A DNA stretch of 64,000 bases from Rotaria sp. Silwood1 (Eukaryota; Rotifera; Eurotatoria; Philodinida; Philodinidae), in the NCBI GenBank assembly GCA_905250075.1, contig CAJNOP010000010.1:2029773-2093772 (forward strand), given 5' to 3'. The position numbers were made by a program, and so were the translations under genes. Shown in pieces: positions 40,759-52,167 of this stretch; the first letter of the stretch is position 1; every line of letters starts with the position of its first letter. The notes beneath the pieces are model-generated. The model saw only the letters and a list, made by a program, of their open reading frames with translations. It was not told the origin of the DNA and did not search any database.

Positions 40759-41856
40759 ATGTTTAGTAAAGTTCTATTTTTATTTATTATTATATTCTTC
40801 AACCAATACATTCATTTAATTAATTGTGAATGTCCACCGAATTTTGTAACTAAACCATGTTCATGTAAATCTGTTATACCATCTCATACTTATTTATTAT
40901 TTGATGATAATAATCCTGAAAAAATTACTAGACAGAATAAATCAATTATATGTGAACATATACACAAATCATCATTTGATATACAAGTAATATTTTCAAA
41001 ACTTACTTCATTTAATAATATAATATCTAGTGATGATGAAAATGCAATGCATTTTGATAGTTTTCTTTTATATAATACAACGATAAAACATTTACCTGAA
41101 AATGTTTTTATTAATATAACATTTAAAAGTTTAATATTTCAAGATAATTTTCAATTAACAACAATTGATAAAAATGCTTTTTCTTATTTTAAAAATCATG
41201 TTGAAATATTTCAAACATTAAATACAAATTTATCTGATAGTGATACTATATTTTCAATAATACAACAATTTCGATATTTACGCCGTCTTAGTATGCATAA
41301 TGATCGTTTAAAATATATACCAAATTATGCATTTAATCATAGTCATTTAACTCATATATGGTTTGGTCTTGAATATTCAAATAGAAGTCAACCAATTGCA
41401 ACAATTGGTGATTATGCTTTTTATAATTTACCAAACTTACAATTTTTACGTATATTTTCACCTAACTTAACAAAAATAAATAAATATGCATTAGCTCAAC
41501 GAAATCGATCGATATTAAATAATGGTATATCAAATATGTTAGAAATATATCTTGGTGGTGAAATGTTAAATTCAACTAGTTTTGAATTAACATCATTAAG
41601 TCGTTTTCGAAATCGTTTTGTATTTATACGTTTTTATCATACAAATATAACATATTTAGATGAAAATGTTTTTCAACCTTTTCTTGAATCAAATCCAGCA
41701 TCATTAATTGATATTAATCCAACAAATGTTTTATTCAAATGTGATTGTCGTTCAGCATGGATTCAATATGATTATTTTAAAAATATTGATCGAATGGATA
41801 ATAGAGTCTATGGTTATCAATGTTGGGAATATGATTTTACAAAAAACTGTCCATAA
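40759..41856 (+). CDS. Secreted leucine-rich-repeat protein
   Basis: Single-exon gene of 365 residues. A signal peptide is clear (MFSKVLFLFIIIFFNQYIHL, cleavage probably near the NCEC at 22-25). A cysteine-rich N-terminal cap follows (CPPNFVTKPCSCK). The body carries leucine-rich repeats of the extracellular type (LRRLSMHNDRLKYIPNYAF, LPNLQFLRIFSPNLTKINKY, and others) with many N-glycosylation sites. The C-terminus has an LRRCT-like cap, FKCDCRSAWI...YQCWEYDFTKNC. There is no membrane segment after it, so the protein is probably secreted. It resembles the luciferase non-catalytic-subunit-like LRR proteins common in invertebrates, but I cannot name an orthologue. The stop lies inside TAAATAAATAAATAAATA, so AATAAA signals begin at the stop codon. 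Confidence 0.85.
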   Translation: MFSKVLFLFIIIFFNQYIHLINCECPPNFVTKPCSCKSVIPSHTYLLFDDNNPEKITRQNKSIICEHIHKSSFDIQVIFSKLTSFNNIISSDDENAMHFDSFLLYNTTIKHLPENVFINITFKSLIFQDNFQLTTIDKNAFSYFKNHVEIFQTLNTNLSDSDTIFSIIQQFRYLRRLSMHNDRLKYIPNYAFNHSHLTHIWFGLEYSNRSQPIATIGDYAFYNLPNLQFLRIFSPNLTKINKYALAQRNRSILNNGISNMLEIYLGGEMLNSTSFELTSLSRFRNRFVFIRFYHTNITYLDENVFQPFLESNPASLIDINPTNVLFKCDCRSAWIQYDYFKNIDRMDNRVYGYQCWEYDFTKNCP

Positions 41857-43624
41857 ATAAATAAATAAATAAATAGATATTTTTTATTTTTTGTCAATCG
41901 AGCATTTCATTTAAGTCATGACCAACACTGCTCAATCGACATCATCGACTTGACTAATATTTTTATAATAGGTGAATACATTTAAGTTAGGAATAAACTT
42001 AAATGGAGACGTTACTCTGGAGATCTAGATATGGCAAGTATAATTATTCTACTCCATTAGGAGTGCTGTGCAGTGCAATACTTTTTAGTGAATTTTTATA
42101 CTCGAAAGAACGATAAGATTTATCAACGATAGTTGTTTATCATAGATAGTATGGATCCTGAGCTATCGTATCATGGTAGTAAAAATATTTTATCATCTAA
42201 TATTATGCGTCGTCTTCAGAGAACGTGACTACGTGGATAAGGCAAGATGATCGAATAAGTCATTTTGATTAAATCTTTTTAAAAGTTATTCGATTTGCCT
42301 AATGTTTTTTTTTCACACAAAATTTTCCCTAGATGACAAATTGCTTTTTAATGAGAACTGTGTGCTTCATGTAATTTCTAATGAACTATGACAACCATCA
42401 AAAAGATTCTTGTTTCTAATTGACTTTCTATGGATTGATTTTTGAACATAGCCATGATCTCCTTGAAAAACATTTTAAAAAAATCGAATTTTAATTTGAA
42501 AGATAAAGATTATAATCAGAATAGTTTATCGTGGAAATTTCAGTTCTTTTCGTTGCTTCTTTACTGAAAAATGAAGATATGAAAAATTAAGCGGATTAAA
42601 TATTTTCCACATATATGTTTAAACGAATACAAATTTTGAATTGAAAGATTTTTCTACATGGACTTTTATCTATATCACAAATTAAACATTTGAGAAGAAA
42701 TAATCGATTTCAATAGTTCGAACTATATGACTCGTTGAGGCTTTTTAATATTCTATGTACCGAAATTCAATCCAACAAAATTTTGAAAAGGCTATTTGAT
42801 GCATTCTAATGTATTCTTTCAAATGGAACTACTTTCAAGATGACTCATTCTACCAATTAGCCTTATCCACGTGGTCATGTTCTCTGGAGACGGCATATAA
42901 AATTAGACGGTAGGGCATTTCTATTATGATGATAAGATAGATCAGAGTCCATAGTATCTATGATAAAAAAAAAAATTTCTAATATAACTCTTGTCGTTCT
43001 TTCGGAAACAAGAATTTACTTAAAAGTTTTGCACTGGAATGTACTCGAAATGAAGAATAATGATTGTAATGTGTATATATCCGGAATGATTCATTCGTGT
43101 GAGTTTATTCCAAATATAGATGTACTTACTTACTTACTTACTAGAAAAACATCAGCCGAATGGATGATGCCGATTGAGCAAGGTTCTGCTGAAACTTGTC
43201 CTGGCTTGCGCGTGATGCGCATTCTACATCACAGAATGTTCTATACGTTTTCTTCTGTTCTTAATGATCGATTTTTCTTCTCTCTTCGATGTATACTAAG
43301 CATCCACATTATGAAGATGGTACTACTACCGCTATGCATACATACACACCGCCTTTTCTCTACATTTTTTTGTATCTTGCGCGCACTATTTTCCTCCCTC
43401 TCTATTCTGACTTTTACTATATTAACTGTAGTGGAAGAACTAGGAAAGAAGCGTACCAGTCTATATTTTATTGCCCTTTTGTTCTTCTATAATGTCATTG
43501 ATATAGAAGGTGAAGATAGATATTTTTATCACTAAATTATGATCAAAGAAAAAGAATTGCAGAATCAACTGTTGATGAATATCTATGTATATACTTTTTT
43601 TTTTTAGTATAAAAAGGAAACAGC
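41857..43624. other. Intergenic 1.8 kb, mostly one fold-back element
   Basis: Nearly half is the TA-flanked palindrome at 42140-42963. The rest is the presumed upstream region of the GTPase gene, pyrimidine-rich, with a short ACTT tandem repeat at about 43123-43142. A 191-codon open frame (42960-43535) starts at the end of the palindrome and has no recognisable domain. Confidence 0.55.
42140..42963. mobile_element. TA-flanked fold-back element, 824 bp
   Basis: Starts TCATAGATAGTATGGA and ends with the complement of TCATAGATACTATGGA; TA lies directly outside both ends (42138-42139 and 42964-42965). The arms match for at least 200 bp, including CAGAGAACGTGACTACGTGG on the left and CAGAGAACATGACCACGTGG inverted on the right. 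No transposase ORF. TA target duplication points to a non-autonomous Tc1/mariner-superfamily member, though a TA match alone is weak in such AT-rich DNA. Confidence 0.65.
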
Positions 43625-44808
43625 ATGAATAGATATAAACCAATAAGTAGTTCGATTAAAACTCATCAATCAACTGCTAGTCTACCAAAAGAAGAAGTTA
43701 ATGTTGTTTTACTTGGTAAACAAAATGTTGGTAAATCAGCAATAGTTGTCAAATATTTAACCAAACGTTTCATTTGTGAATATGATCCTTTTCTTGGTTA
43801 GTATTTTTTTTTTTTCATTTCTGTTAGTGTTTTTATAATAAAATACAACGAAATGAATTTTTCTTTGATTATAGAAGATACTTATTGGAAACCAGATGTA
43901 GTTGATCAACAAGAAGTATTGGTAAAGGTCATGGATACCTATGGAAAAGTAAAAAAAAAAAATTATAAATAAAAGATTTGAATTCTTTCTTTTTGGAACT
44001 CAAGGATGATAAACGTTTACCATATTATTTAAAATGGGCAGATGCAGTATTAATAACTTATAGTATAACTCAACAAGATAGTTTTGATATGGCACTGGCT
44101 TATTTAGATGCTATAACAAGTTATTCAAAAAGTTTAACTGTATCAACAAATGAACTTGTTCTTATGTTACTCGGTAATAAACTTGATTTAGAACGTCTAA
44201 GGTAAATAATTATCCATAATCATATTGACAAAAAAAAAACGAAAAAAGTAAATCTTATATTATTTAGAGTAATTCCAAAATGTGAAGGTGAAGCTACAGC
44301 TGCTAAATTTAGTTGTGCTTTTTGTGAAACAACAGCAGCTGATGATTATGAATATGTACAACAATTATTTCATCGAACTGTACGTGAAGTACGAAAAGAA
44401 CGTGAACGTGTTGTTGCATCAAATTCAATTGATGAAGAACCATCAACAATAACAACAACAACAATGCCAATACATTCAATTATTCATTTTCCTTCTCCAT
44501 CATCATCATCATCATCAAGTTCATCAGTTCACTTTACAATATCAAATGAAACAGAAAAATCATCAAATATTCCTTTGCCACCTCCAATACCAATCAATTT
44601 TACACAAAAACCAACAAAATTAATTAAACCAGATTCACAAGTCTCATTGAATTCATCATCAACAGCAAATTTATTACTTTCACCTCCAATGAAAGTAGGT
44701 TCACCAATGCCAACAACAACAACAACGAACAATTTACCTGCAGTTACAACACCAAATACTAAACGTTCATCCTCGAAACCGTCTGTATTTACGAGAATTT
44801 TCAAATAA
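43625..44808 (+). CDS. RASL12: RASL12-like small GTPase with atypical switch II
   Basis: Ras-superfamily protein; the RASL11/RASL12/RERG group is poorly understood and lacks C-terminal lipidation. Exons 43625-43796, 43875-43948, 44005-44201, 44268-44808 give 327 residues. G1 is GKQNVGKS (31-38); [17 protein letters not shown] matches human RASL12 LTKRFISEYDP-EDTY; G3 is DTYGK (78-82) where Ras has DTAGQ; G4 is NKLD (140-143); G5 is probably ETTA. RASL12 itself has DTADL at G3, so loss of the catalytic Gln is a subfamily trait and slow or absent hydrolysis is inferred. A Ser/Thr/Pro-rich tail of about 130 residues follows, without a CaaX box. The stop overlaps AATAAA. The gene converges on the next one with 53 bp between stops. 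Confidence 0.9.
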
Positions 44809-44861
44809 AAGTTCTTTTGTTTTCTTTTACGATAACCAAACATTAAAAAAAAAAATCTTTT

Positions 44862-46022
44862 TTAAACAGGTGTAGAAAGTAATTGTCCTTGATATTTAAC
44901 TCCACTATCACTAACATAACAATAATTAAGCATGTCACCACTTAATTGCAATTCATATGGAGCTTTTACTGTTGATAATTTAGCTATATCATCAACAACT
45001 GAATTTGTTGGTGTAATAACGGCTGATGTTGATATGTGTAATTGTTCATTTGATGTTGTTTTTGTTGTTGTTTGTTGTATTGGTGATGATGGTGGTGGTG
45101 GTTGTCTTAATGACGGTGATTGATTTAAAGTTAAACGATAATTTGTTTGTATTGGTGATGATGGACGTCGAACATGTTGATAAGATGATAATGGTCGTGT
45201 TCGTCGTTTTGATGTTAGAGACATTGTTGGCATTGATAATATTTCTTGTGTTGCTATATTAAGAGATGCATGTGATGTTGATTGAAATGTTTGTACTATT
45301 GGTTTACTTGAATGAAATTTTATTGTTGATTCAACATTATCTATGTTTCCTGCTTCTTGTTCTTGTTTACGACGTATACGTGCTAATGATTGTCGTCGAA
45401 GATATGCAAGAAAATGACCATAATGTGGATGTGGACGTGGTAAAAGTGGTGATGCTAATAAATGTGGTTGCTGATGAAGTGGTAATGTATTAAAACCATT
45501 ACTTGATATTCGAGCTGAAGCACTTCGACGAGGTGTTACAGGTGCCTTAACAACATATAATAATCGTTCACCTTGTTGTTGTTGATGATGATAATAATTC
45601 AAACGATATGGTGCTGTTGGATGTGGAATTGTTGTTGGATAACTAAGAGATGATTTTGGTATATTTGAAATCATTGTACGATGTGATGACATTACGCGTG
45701 GTTTAGTTTGTGACATATCAGATAGTGGAAGTTTAAGACGAAATTCAGTAGGTATCGTAGATGATGTTGTCGTTTGTTTTGTTGATTTTTTAGATGCTGC
45801 CATGCAAATGAATTTTTCTTTGAAATTAGAGACGGGTGTGAGAGAAGTGATCGGTAACACAGCACTGTATTGCATTTGATGGTTTCGTTGACGATGATTG
45901 AATAAATTGGCATAGGTTGCTATTGTTGGGCTTCTTCTTCTTCGTCTCTGCATCATAGTTGTCTTTGTTGTGACTTGCAGTGGTGAATTAGTAATTGAAA
46001 ATCGTATACCTATTTCTGTCAT
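44862..46022 (-). CDS. Unrecognised basic low-complexity protein
   Basis: Open frame of 386 residues from the ATG at 46022. A splice acceptor (TTTTTTACTAG) lies about 30 bases upstream, so sequence further 5' is probably intron rather than coding, and a 5' UTR exon is expected. Composition is rich in Ser, Thr, Pro, Arg and Gln, with clusters RRRRR near 28-32, HHQQQQ, PPPPSSP and several RRxS motifs that could be phosphorylated. The last 50 residues are less repetitive (APYELQLSGDMLNYCYVSDSGVKYQG, shown here only in part as YELQLSGDMLNYC) and may be the conserved part. No signal peptide, membrane segment or catalytic motif. Length and frame argue for a real gene; function unknown. Confidence 0.65.
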   Translation of the reverse strand: MTEIGIRFSITNSPLQVTTKTTMMQRRRRRSPTIATYANLFNHRQRNHQMQYSAVLPITSLTPVSNFKEKFICMAASKKSTKQTTTSSTIPTEFRLKLPLSDMSQTKPRVMSSHRTMISNIPKSSLSYPTTIPHPTAPYRLNYYHHQQQQGERLLYVVKAPVTPRRSASARISSNGFNTLPLHQQPHLLASPLLPRPHPHYGHFLAYLRRQSLARIRRKQEQEAGNIDNVESTIKFHSSKPIVQTFQSTSHASLNIATQEILSMPTMSLTSKRRTRPLSSYQHVRRPSSPIQTNYRLTLNQSPSLRQPPPPSSPIQQTTTKTTSNEQLHISTSAVITPTNSVVDDIAKLSTVKAPYELQLSGDMLNYCYVSDSGVKYQGQLLSTPV

Positions 46023-47147
46023 TCTATTAAAAACTGAAGATGTTCGAAGCTCTAGTAAAAAACATAAGAAAAAAGAAATCAAGTAGGTGCCAAGCACATT
46101 CAACAATAATTAGTGTATGTCGCCTTTTTTTTCTCGTTGGTTTCATAAAAGTATATTTTTTGCGTTCTTTAATAAATGAGGTTGAAAAAAGAAATCAAAG
46201 AAGTTGTTAATAAACTTTTAAATTCTTTCATACAAAAAAGAAAGAAGGGGGTAAAAAATGAAATAATATTTGTTCCTATTGACATAATCAAAGTATGTTA
46301 TTCTATATGAACAATATATGTTAAAAAACCATTAATACACAAAGGCCATTACGAAAATATCTAAGTAAATATACATGTATACATGAGCTTTTATTTATGC
46401 ACTTAATCGATTGCATTTACTTGCTTATTATAAAGTTAAGTCGAATAAAAGAAAAATGACATTCTTTTCGATCCTTTAAAACATCTATTTAAAAAATAAA
46501 TTGTCAAAAAAAAATATCAATAAAAATGACATGAATTTATTGCATTTTAAATTCATGATATTCTTTGAAAAAATATACAATAGTAATGATTCATAACTGA
46601 ATAAATTCTGACAGGTAAGTATTCATTTCATTGTCAAGTAAAGATAATATAATCGAAAAAAGCATTATGATTGTGGAAGCAATAAACAATAAAAAAATAT
46701 TACATGAAAAGCCAAAATATATTGTCATCATTCAGCGATCAATTTTTTAATAGCAACAAGATATCAGAAAAATTCTGAAATATAAAGAATTTCTTCATCT
46801 ATAAATCCTTTGTCACATACCGAAGTATGTTCAAGTAAATTTCACTTTGGATCTAGATAATCGAATTCGTAAATTCTATTATTGCTAATCCTTCAGATTG
46901 ATAGAGTCAATTTTTTTGTAAACCTATTTCAAAATATCTGTAAATCTCTATTTTCAAAATAAATGAAAACACACAAAAGCATTGTAATGCCTTTGCTAAT
47001 GATCCTGCAGATGTCGTTTGTTAACATACATATTTTACGTAATCTTATTAACAAATGATTGGTTCATATTTTACATGTTTTTTTTTGTCATTTATTTATT
47101 ATATTAAAAAAGATCACCGGGTATCATTTTTCTTTACGTATTTGAAC
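46023..47147. other. Intergenic 1.1 kb between divergent genes
   Basis: Shared upstream region of the minus-strand low-complexity gene and plus-strand selenoprotein T. AT-rich with A/T homopolymers. No palindrome or RNA gene was recognised. Confidence 0.5.
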
Positions 47148-47896
47148 ATGATCGACCGAAAGCTACTATTCGGTCTGAGTCTTGTTCTTTTATCAACGTG
47201 TTATGATCTAACACGATCATATTTAAGTTCAACATCAACTGAAACAAATACTAGTGAATCTACTTCAACATCATATAATAGTCATTCTAAACCAGTATAT
47301 GAAGAATCTTCAACTATTCCACCACCTAAAATGAAAAAGCAAACAATACCAACAATAAAATTTCTTTTTTGCCATAGCTGAGGGTAAATAATATTTTTTT
47401 TATTTTTCATTTATAATTTAATCTCATCCAAAAAACAAAAACTTTGTTTTTTTTTCTTAGGTACCGAAATGTGTTTGAACAATTTGCACAACTTGTTCGA
47501 ACACATTACCCAAATATGGAAGTTGTTGGTGAAAATTATCCACCACCACCTATCAAAGCTTTACTTGCTCGTATTTTATCTGTGGTTAAAATGGCATTAC
47601 TTGTTTGTCTTCTTTTTGGTCAAAATCCTTTTACTCTTCTTAATATTCCAACACCAGCAGCTTATTCATGGGCATTACAAAACAAAATGTATGCATGTTT
47701 AATGGTATTTTTCTTTTCAAATTCAATAGAATCATATTTAATTTCAACGGGTGCATTTGAAATATCTATTAATGATGTACCATTATGGTCAAAACTTGAA
47801 ACTGGTCGTTTACCATCAGCTAATGAATTCATACAAATGTTACAAACATTTGCTACAAATACTGAGTTTAATAATGCCGGTCGTCTTAACTTCTAA
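47148..47896 (+). CDS. SELENOT: Selenoprotein T, selenocysteine encoded by in-frame TGA
   Basis: Thioredoxin-fold oxidoreductase of the endoplasmic reticulum. Exons 47148-47383 and 47461-47896 give 223 residues (human 195). The TGA at 47379-47381 is codon 78 and is read as selenocysteine: FLFCHS-U-GYRNVFEQF aligns with human ICVSUGYRRVFEE, so the redox motif is C75-H-S-U78. The frame continues across the intron (TGA GG|G TAC) and the rest matches the family throughout: VGENYPPPPI, NKMYACLMVFFFSN, STGAFEISINDVPLWSKLE. I chose the ATG at 47148 because it gives a signal/anchor segment (KLLFGLSLVLLS); an in-frame ATG at 47055 also exists. A Ser/Thr-rich insert of about 35 residues precedes the fold. 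A SECIS element lies in the 3' UTR. A gene finder treating TGA as stop would split the gene. Confidence 0.95.
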
Positions 47897-47965
47897 AAGC
47901 TTTTTCTTTTTGTCTTAGAATTTTTCTAAATTGAAATTTATCTTTCTTATGTATATCAATACATT

Positions 47966-48047
47966 GATGATAAGTTTTCCTCATGACGATGCAAGTTTAA
48001 AGTAATAGTATATTGCTGACTTGTCATCTGATCTTTTACCTATCATC
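47966..48047 (+). promoter_or_regulatory. SECIS element of selenoprotein T
   Basis: Begins 69 bases after the stop. Helix I: GATGATA (47966-47972) pairs perfectly with TATCATC (48041-48047). Core quartet: ATGAC (47983-47987) opposite TGAT (48029-48032). Helix II: GATGCAAGTT (47988-47997) pairs with GACTTG-T-CATC (48018-48028) with one bulged T and one G-T pair. The unpaired AAA is at 47999-48001 in the apical loop. This is the full eukaryotic SECIS layout. Confidence 0.85.
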
Positions 48048-48712
48048 GATTTATAGAAATAGATCTGAAAGATAAATTTGACAATTTCAAAGAATACTAA
48101 GTCATTCGTAACAATATCAACTTTTAAGATATCGTTTTTTTGTTTGTTGCTTTTATGATTCTTTTTCTTTTCTACTATTTGTGTAACTTTGTTCGTCATA
48201 AATAAAATTTGTCTTTACATTCAGACTATAATATGGATTGCAGAATATTTATCACATATTTTTTCGTAAGTTAGAAAGCAATAGATATCGACGAGTCTAT
48301 ATTAGACATATATGTACAGGATTAATTTCAGTTCTGATGGCCACGACCGAAACATACGAGATTCACTAGGACAACAATCGGAAGTGGGATAAAAGAAACT
48401 TCGTCTCGCACATGTCTAGTGTACATTCAACTCGTACGTGATTGACAATTAAAATAGATTTTCTTATTTTATTTGTTTCTGAATTGAACACATGTTTATT
48501 TAGTCGATTCTAAATTGAACCCTGATTCATCTTTCAATGAGGATAATAATTGAAAGTCGCAAGCTATTTTATAACGCAAAACATCGATCTAAACAAAGGA
48601 TAACTGATCATCAAAATTCGTTCATACGATTAAAAATTCTCTAGTAAAAAAATAAAGTCTATCGTTTTGCACTGGTAATTTATCTGCTTTCTTTGTTACT
48701 TATAATGACGGG

Positions 48713-49312
48713 CAGGAATTTAGGAACAGTTGTATTTTTGAGTGTTCTTCGCGATGATCATAGCTAGGAAAAATCTTAAAAAAGCATTTGAGTAGCTGAA
48801 AAATTCTCTATCAGGGTTTTTCTTATCTAAAAACTCTAATAAAAGTGTTTGGATAAGTATGTCTAGAAAACCACGATTTGCATAATAAGTTTTCTAGCAT
48901 CTATTTAATGGTATTTAGAAATGGTTGTATTTGATAGAATAAAATGAGATGTTTTCGCTCTATCCATGACGTTCCTTTATCGCACTGTATTTATTTTACA
49001 GAAGACCTAAAAAGCCTTTATCTTATGTTTTTATGAAAAGTTTCAATTAAGGAAGGTCATGAAAACAGCGGAGACATTTCATTTTATTCTGTCAAATAGA
49101 ACTATTTCAAAAAGCTTTAAATAGATACCGAAGACCTATTTTTTGAGATCTTGGTTCTTCAGGCACCATCATCCGAGAAGTTTTATTTAAGTTTTTAGAT
49201 TCGTCAATCCTGATAGACAATCTTTTCAGCTATTCAAATGTTTTTTCAAATTTTCCTCAACTGTCACCGCCCGGAGGAAAACTAAAAAAATACAGCTATT
49301 CTAAACTTATGT
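48713..49312. repeat. Fold-back element with arms of about 290 bp
   Basis: The left arm (GTTGTATTTTTGAG..., CATTTGAGTAGCTGAAAA, AGAATAAAATGAGATGT) matches the reverse complement of the right arm (GCTGTATTTTTTTAG..., CATTTGAATAGCTGAAAA, AGAATAAAATGAAATGT) in the same order over nearly the whole length, leaving a very short loop near 49010. Roughly 75% alike by eye. No coding capacity. Confidence 0.7.
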
Positions 49313-51600
49313 CTACCACTATACATATGTCACTCATTCTGTCAACATATAGAAAAAACAATAAACTATCTTTGTTACTCATTTCGCTTCTTATAATTAG
49401 TTGGTAAATAAAAACCAAATTATGTAAGGGTCGGATATGGAAAAGTTCAGTTAGGACAAATCAATCAAGTATCAGTTTGAAGGGTATTGAGTAAAGATGT
49501 TTGGTCTTTTTTTTTAAAGTAATCTCATAAAGATTTATTGTTGCTTTCATCAAGTGTTGATGTTAAGTTACCTAAATGAAATCAAGAAGTGTCAACACTG
49601 GCAAATGTTGTTTGCTCTTTAGTATGCTTTTTTCTTTGCTTGTTTCTGGTTTATATATTGTACACATGGAGTATTAGACGAACATAAAGAGTTTTCCTTG
49701 TTAGCTTTAAAAATACTATATATCTAGATTAATGTACTTATATAATCAAAGAAAAACATTCAATATTCTGTTGTCTTTTTTTTGCGATGGTTATCTTTAT
49801 TATCATTCAGATTGCGCTCCTATTAATATCTAAATTTAGAATATCTTGCGACAACGTCAATTGAGTGTAGTGTTTTTCGGTTACATAAACAAGTCTCTGA
49901 CAATAGAACAATGTAGTAAGAGAATATATTTGTACTTGATTGTCTCAGAAATAAAATGTATATTTAACAAATGAGATCAATAAGCTGACAAAGACAATTG
50001 TTCGATCAATGGCAATTCAAAGTAACAATATTTACTATGAGAAATGAAGAGAGAATCAGTTTACTATTCTTTAATAATTGTATGATTTCTCAAAAAAACA
50101 TACAAAAATATAAATGAACTTCTTAGTAAATTATATATTTTACCCTCGAATAAAATTCTTCAGCTTTGTTTAGACAATATTTCCACTTCTTTTACAATAC
50201 GACGACATTATTAATCTCCTTGGAATTTTATTTTCTAGAGAAATGACGTATCAAGCTTACGACACACTTCAATTGCAAATAACAATGGCGTAAAAAAATC
50301 AGGTTTTATTGATTATTGAATTAATTTTGATTTTATGCATAGACTGATTGTGTACAACCTCAAACCATAAAATGAGCTTCACTTTTTTTTACTGAATATA
50401 TCTATCTGAATGGAATATTTATTTCAATACTTGATAGGACAACTATAAAATAAGAAATCGCAATAAATCTCATGTAAACAATCAATTGTCTTCTTCATCG
50501 TGATCATCATACAAAATGTATGAGTTCTAGAAAAGAATACTCAAGCAGAACATATTTCCTCGTTCCTCATTCCATTATTTAGCTTTTGTCTGTTTTATTG
50601 CAGACGTCTATTTTCTCCACATGGCGAATGTGACCATAGAATAACTAATTTGTTAAATTTACTGTGATCAACTCAGTATAAGTACAAATAATTGTATTTC
50701 GATCTTTGAGTTCATTATTATACGTATATATATCTCAAAGAAATTTCTTTATTATTATTTCTTTTTTCGTAATAGAGAAATATTCACTTTAATCATCTGT
50801 TTATTTGAATTAGATGATAATAATATCAATATAGTTGTTTTTCAGCGACTTTAATCCATTTATTGTTTAGTTTTGATTAGTTTTTACAAAGAGTACTCAA
50901 CATTAAAATATATATCACATGAATTGACCTGATTAAGACAATCTTCGTAGTGATTCTGATCTGTTTTTCGGAATTATTCTAATGTCATCGAATCATTTTT
51001 ACTCTTTTGATTTTTTATGTTCTTTCTAAATAATGTGTAATATGAGAAGAATAAAGTGTTGTTCATTAAAAACATTGTTACAAAACAAAACTAAGAAAAA
51101 TTAGAACCATCTGCGAAACGTTTAAAGGTTATATTACATTAGATCCTCGTATTTTTAAAGACTTATTATATTTCTAACTATATTTATGAGAGGTGCCAGT
51201 CGCATATTTACAACAATATAACTTTGTTTTTATCAATTATAGTACCTTGATAAGACTAAGCATTTTTTATTGTTTGATTGGTACTTCTAATAAGACGCAA
51301 AAACGTTTCCTTATAATCAATTTTTTTTTGAAAAGTATTTCGTATGAAACTTTTTTATTTATTCCGACTCCTGGTTAGCAATTTGCAATAGTTTGAAGCA
51401 TTAGCAGGATGAGTTCCATTCCGAGGTAGTTCACTAAGAACTATGGGTACTGTGTCATAATATATCCCCCTGGTCAAAATAAACTAAACATCTTATTTTG
51501 ATGTTTTTCTTCTCTTTACAATTGTCGTTGAGCTTCATTCTTATACCACAGATATATCTTTGATTACTTGACGTTTTCTAAAAATTACAACCTTATAGGA

Positions 51601-51700
51601 NNNNNNNNNNNNNNNNNNNNNNNNNNNNNNNNNNNNNNNNNNNNNNNNNNNNNNNNNNNNNNNNNNNNNNNNNNNNNNNNNNNNNNNNNNNNNNNNNNNN
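51601..51700. other. Assembly gap, 100 Ns
   Basis: A conventional 100-N placeholder of unknown true size, directly abutting the left end of a near-perfect palindrome. Confidence 0.99.
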
Positions 51701-52167
51701 GAAAACCCTAAAAGGATTCGCGCCCATGGTCTATCTGTGAAGAGTTATGACCGTTTTACGGAATTTTGAGCATGCGACTAGGGATTTCCAAAAAATCGAA
51801 TTAAAGAATTTCGACCTGAAAATGTGCCCATGGATAGGTCTAACAGTCATTAGAATTGCTTGAAAGTTTCAGCCAAAATGAATGTTCCTTTCTCGAGATA
51901 TTGAAATATCAAAAAATAGTCAGTTTTCACAGACAGGTCACAAAAACCGAGTTTACTTGATAATTCAATATCTCGAGAAAAGAACATTCGTTTTGGCTGA
52001 AACTTTCAACCAATTCTAATGACTGTTAGACCTATCCATGGGCAAATTTTCAGGTCGAAATTCTTTGATTCGATTTTTTGGAAATCCCTAGTCGCATGCT
52101 CAAAATTCCGTAAAACGGTCATAACTCTTCACAGATAGACCATGGGCGCGAATCCTTTTAGGGTTTT
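51701..52167. repeat. Young fold-back, group B copy 1, near-identical arms
   Basis: The left arm 51701 to about 51930 is the reverse complement of about 51940-52167, with roughly six mismatches in the outer 200 bp by eye. Landmarks: ACCCTAAAAGGATTCGCGCC at the outer end and CTCGAGATATTGAA at the inner end. The left terminus is cut by the gap. ACCTTATAG occurs at 51590-51598 and again at 52187-52195, a possible 9-bp target duplication. No ORF. Confidence 0.85.

Noticed and set aside
42960-43535. 191-codon plus-strand open frame just upstream of the GTPase gene
   Set aside because: It starts in the terminus of the palindromic element, runs through pyrimidine-rich sequence and an ACTT repeat, is dominated by Leu/Phe/Ser/Ile, and resembles no family. 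I treat it as chance, though its length is unusual.
48018-48028. SECIS fold using TGA at 48017-48019 as the 3' core
   Set aside because: That pairing leaves helix II broken. Using TGAT at 48029-48032 gives a 10-bp helix II and a perfect helix I.
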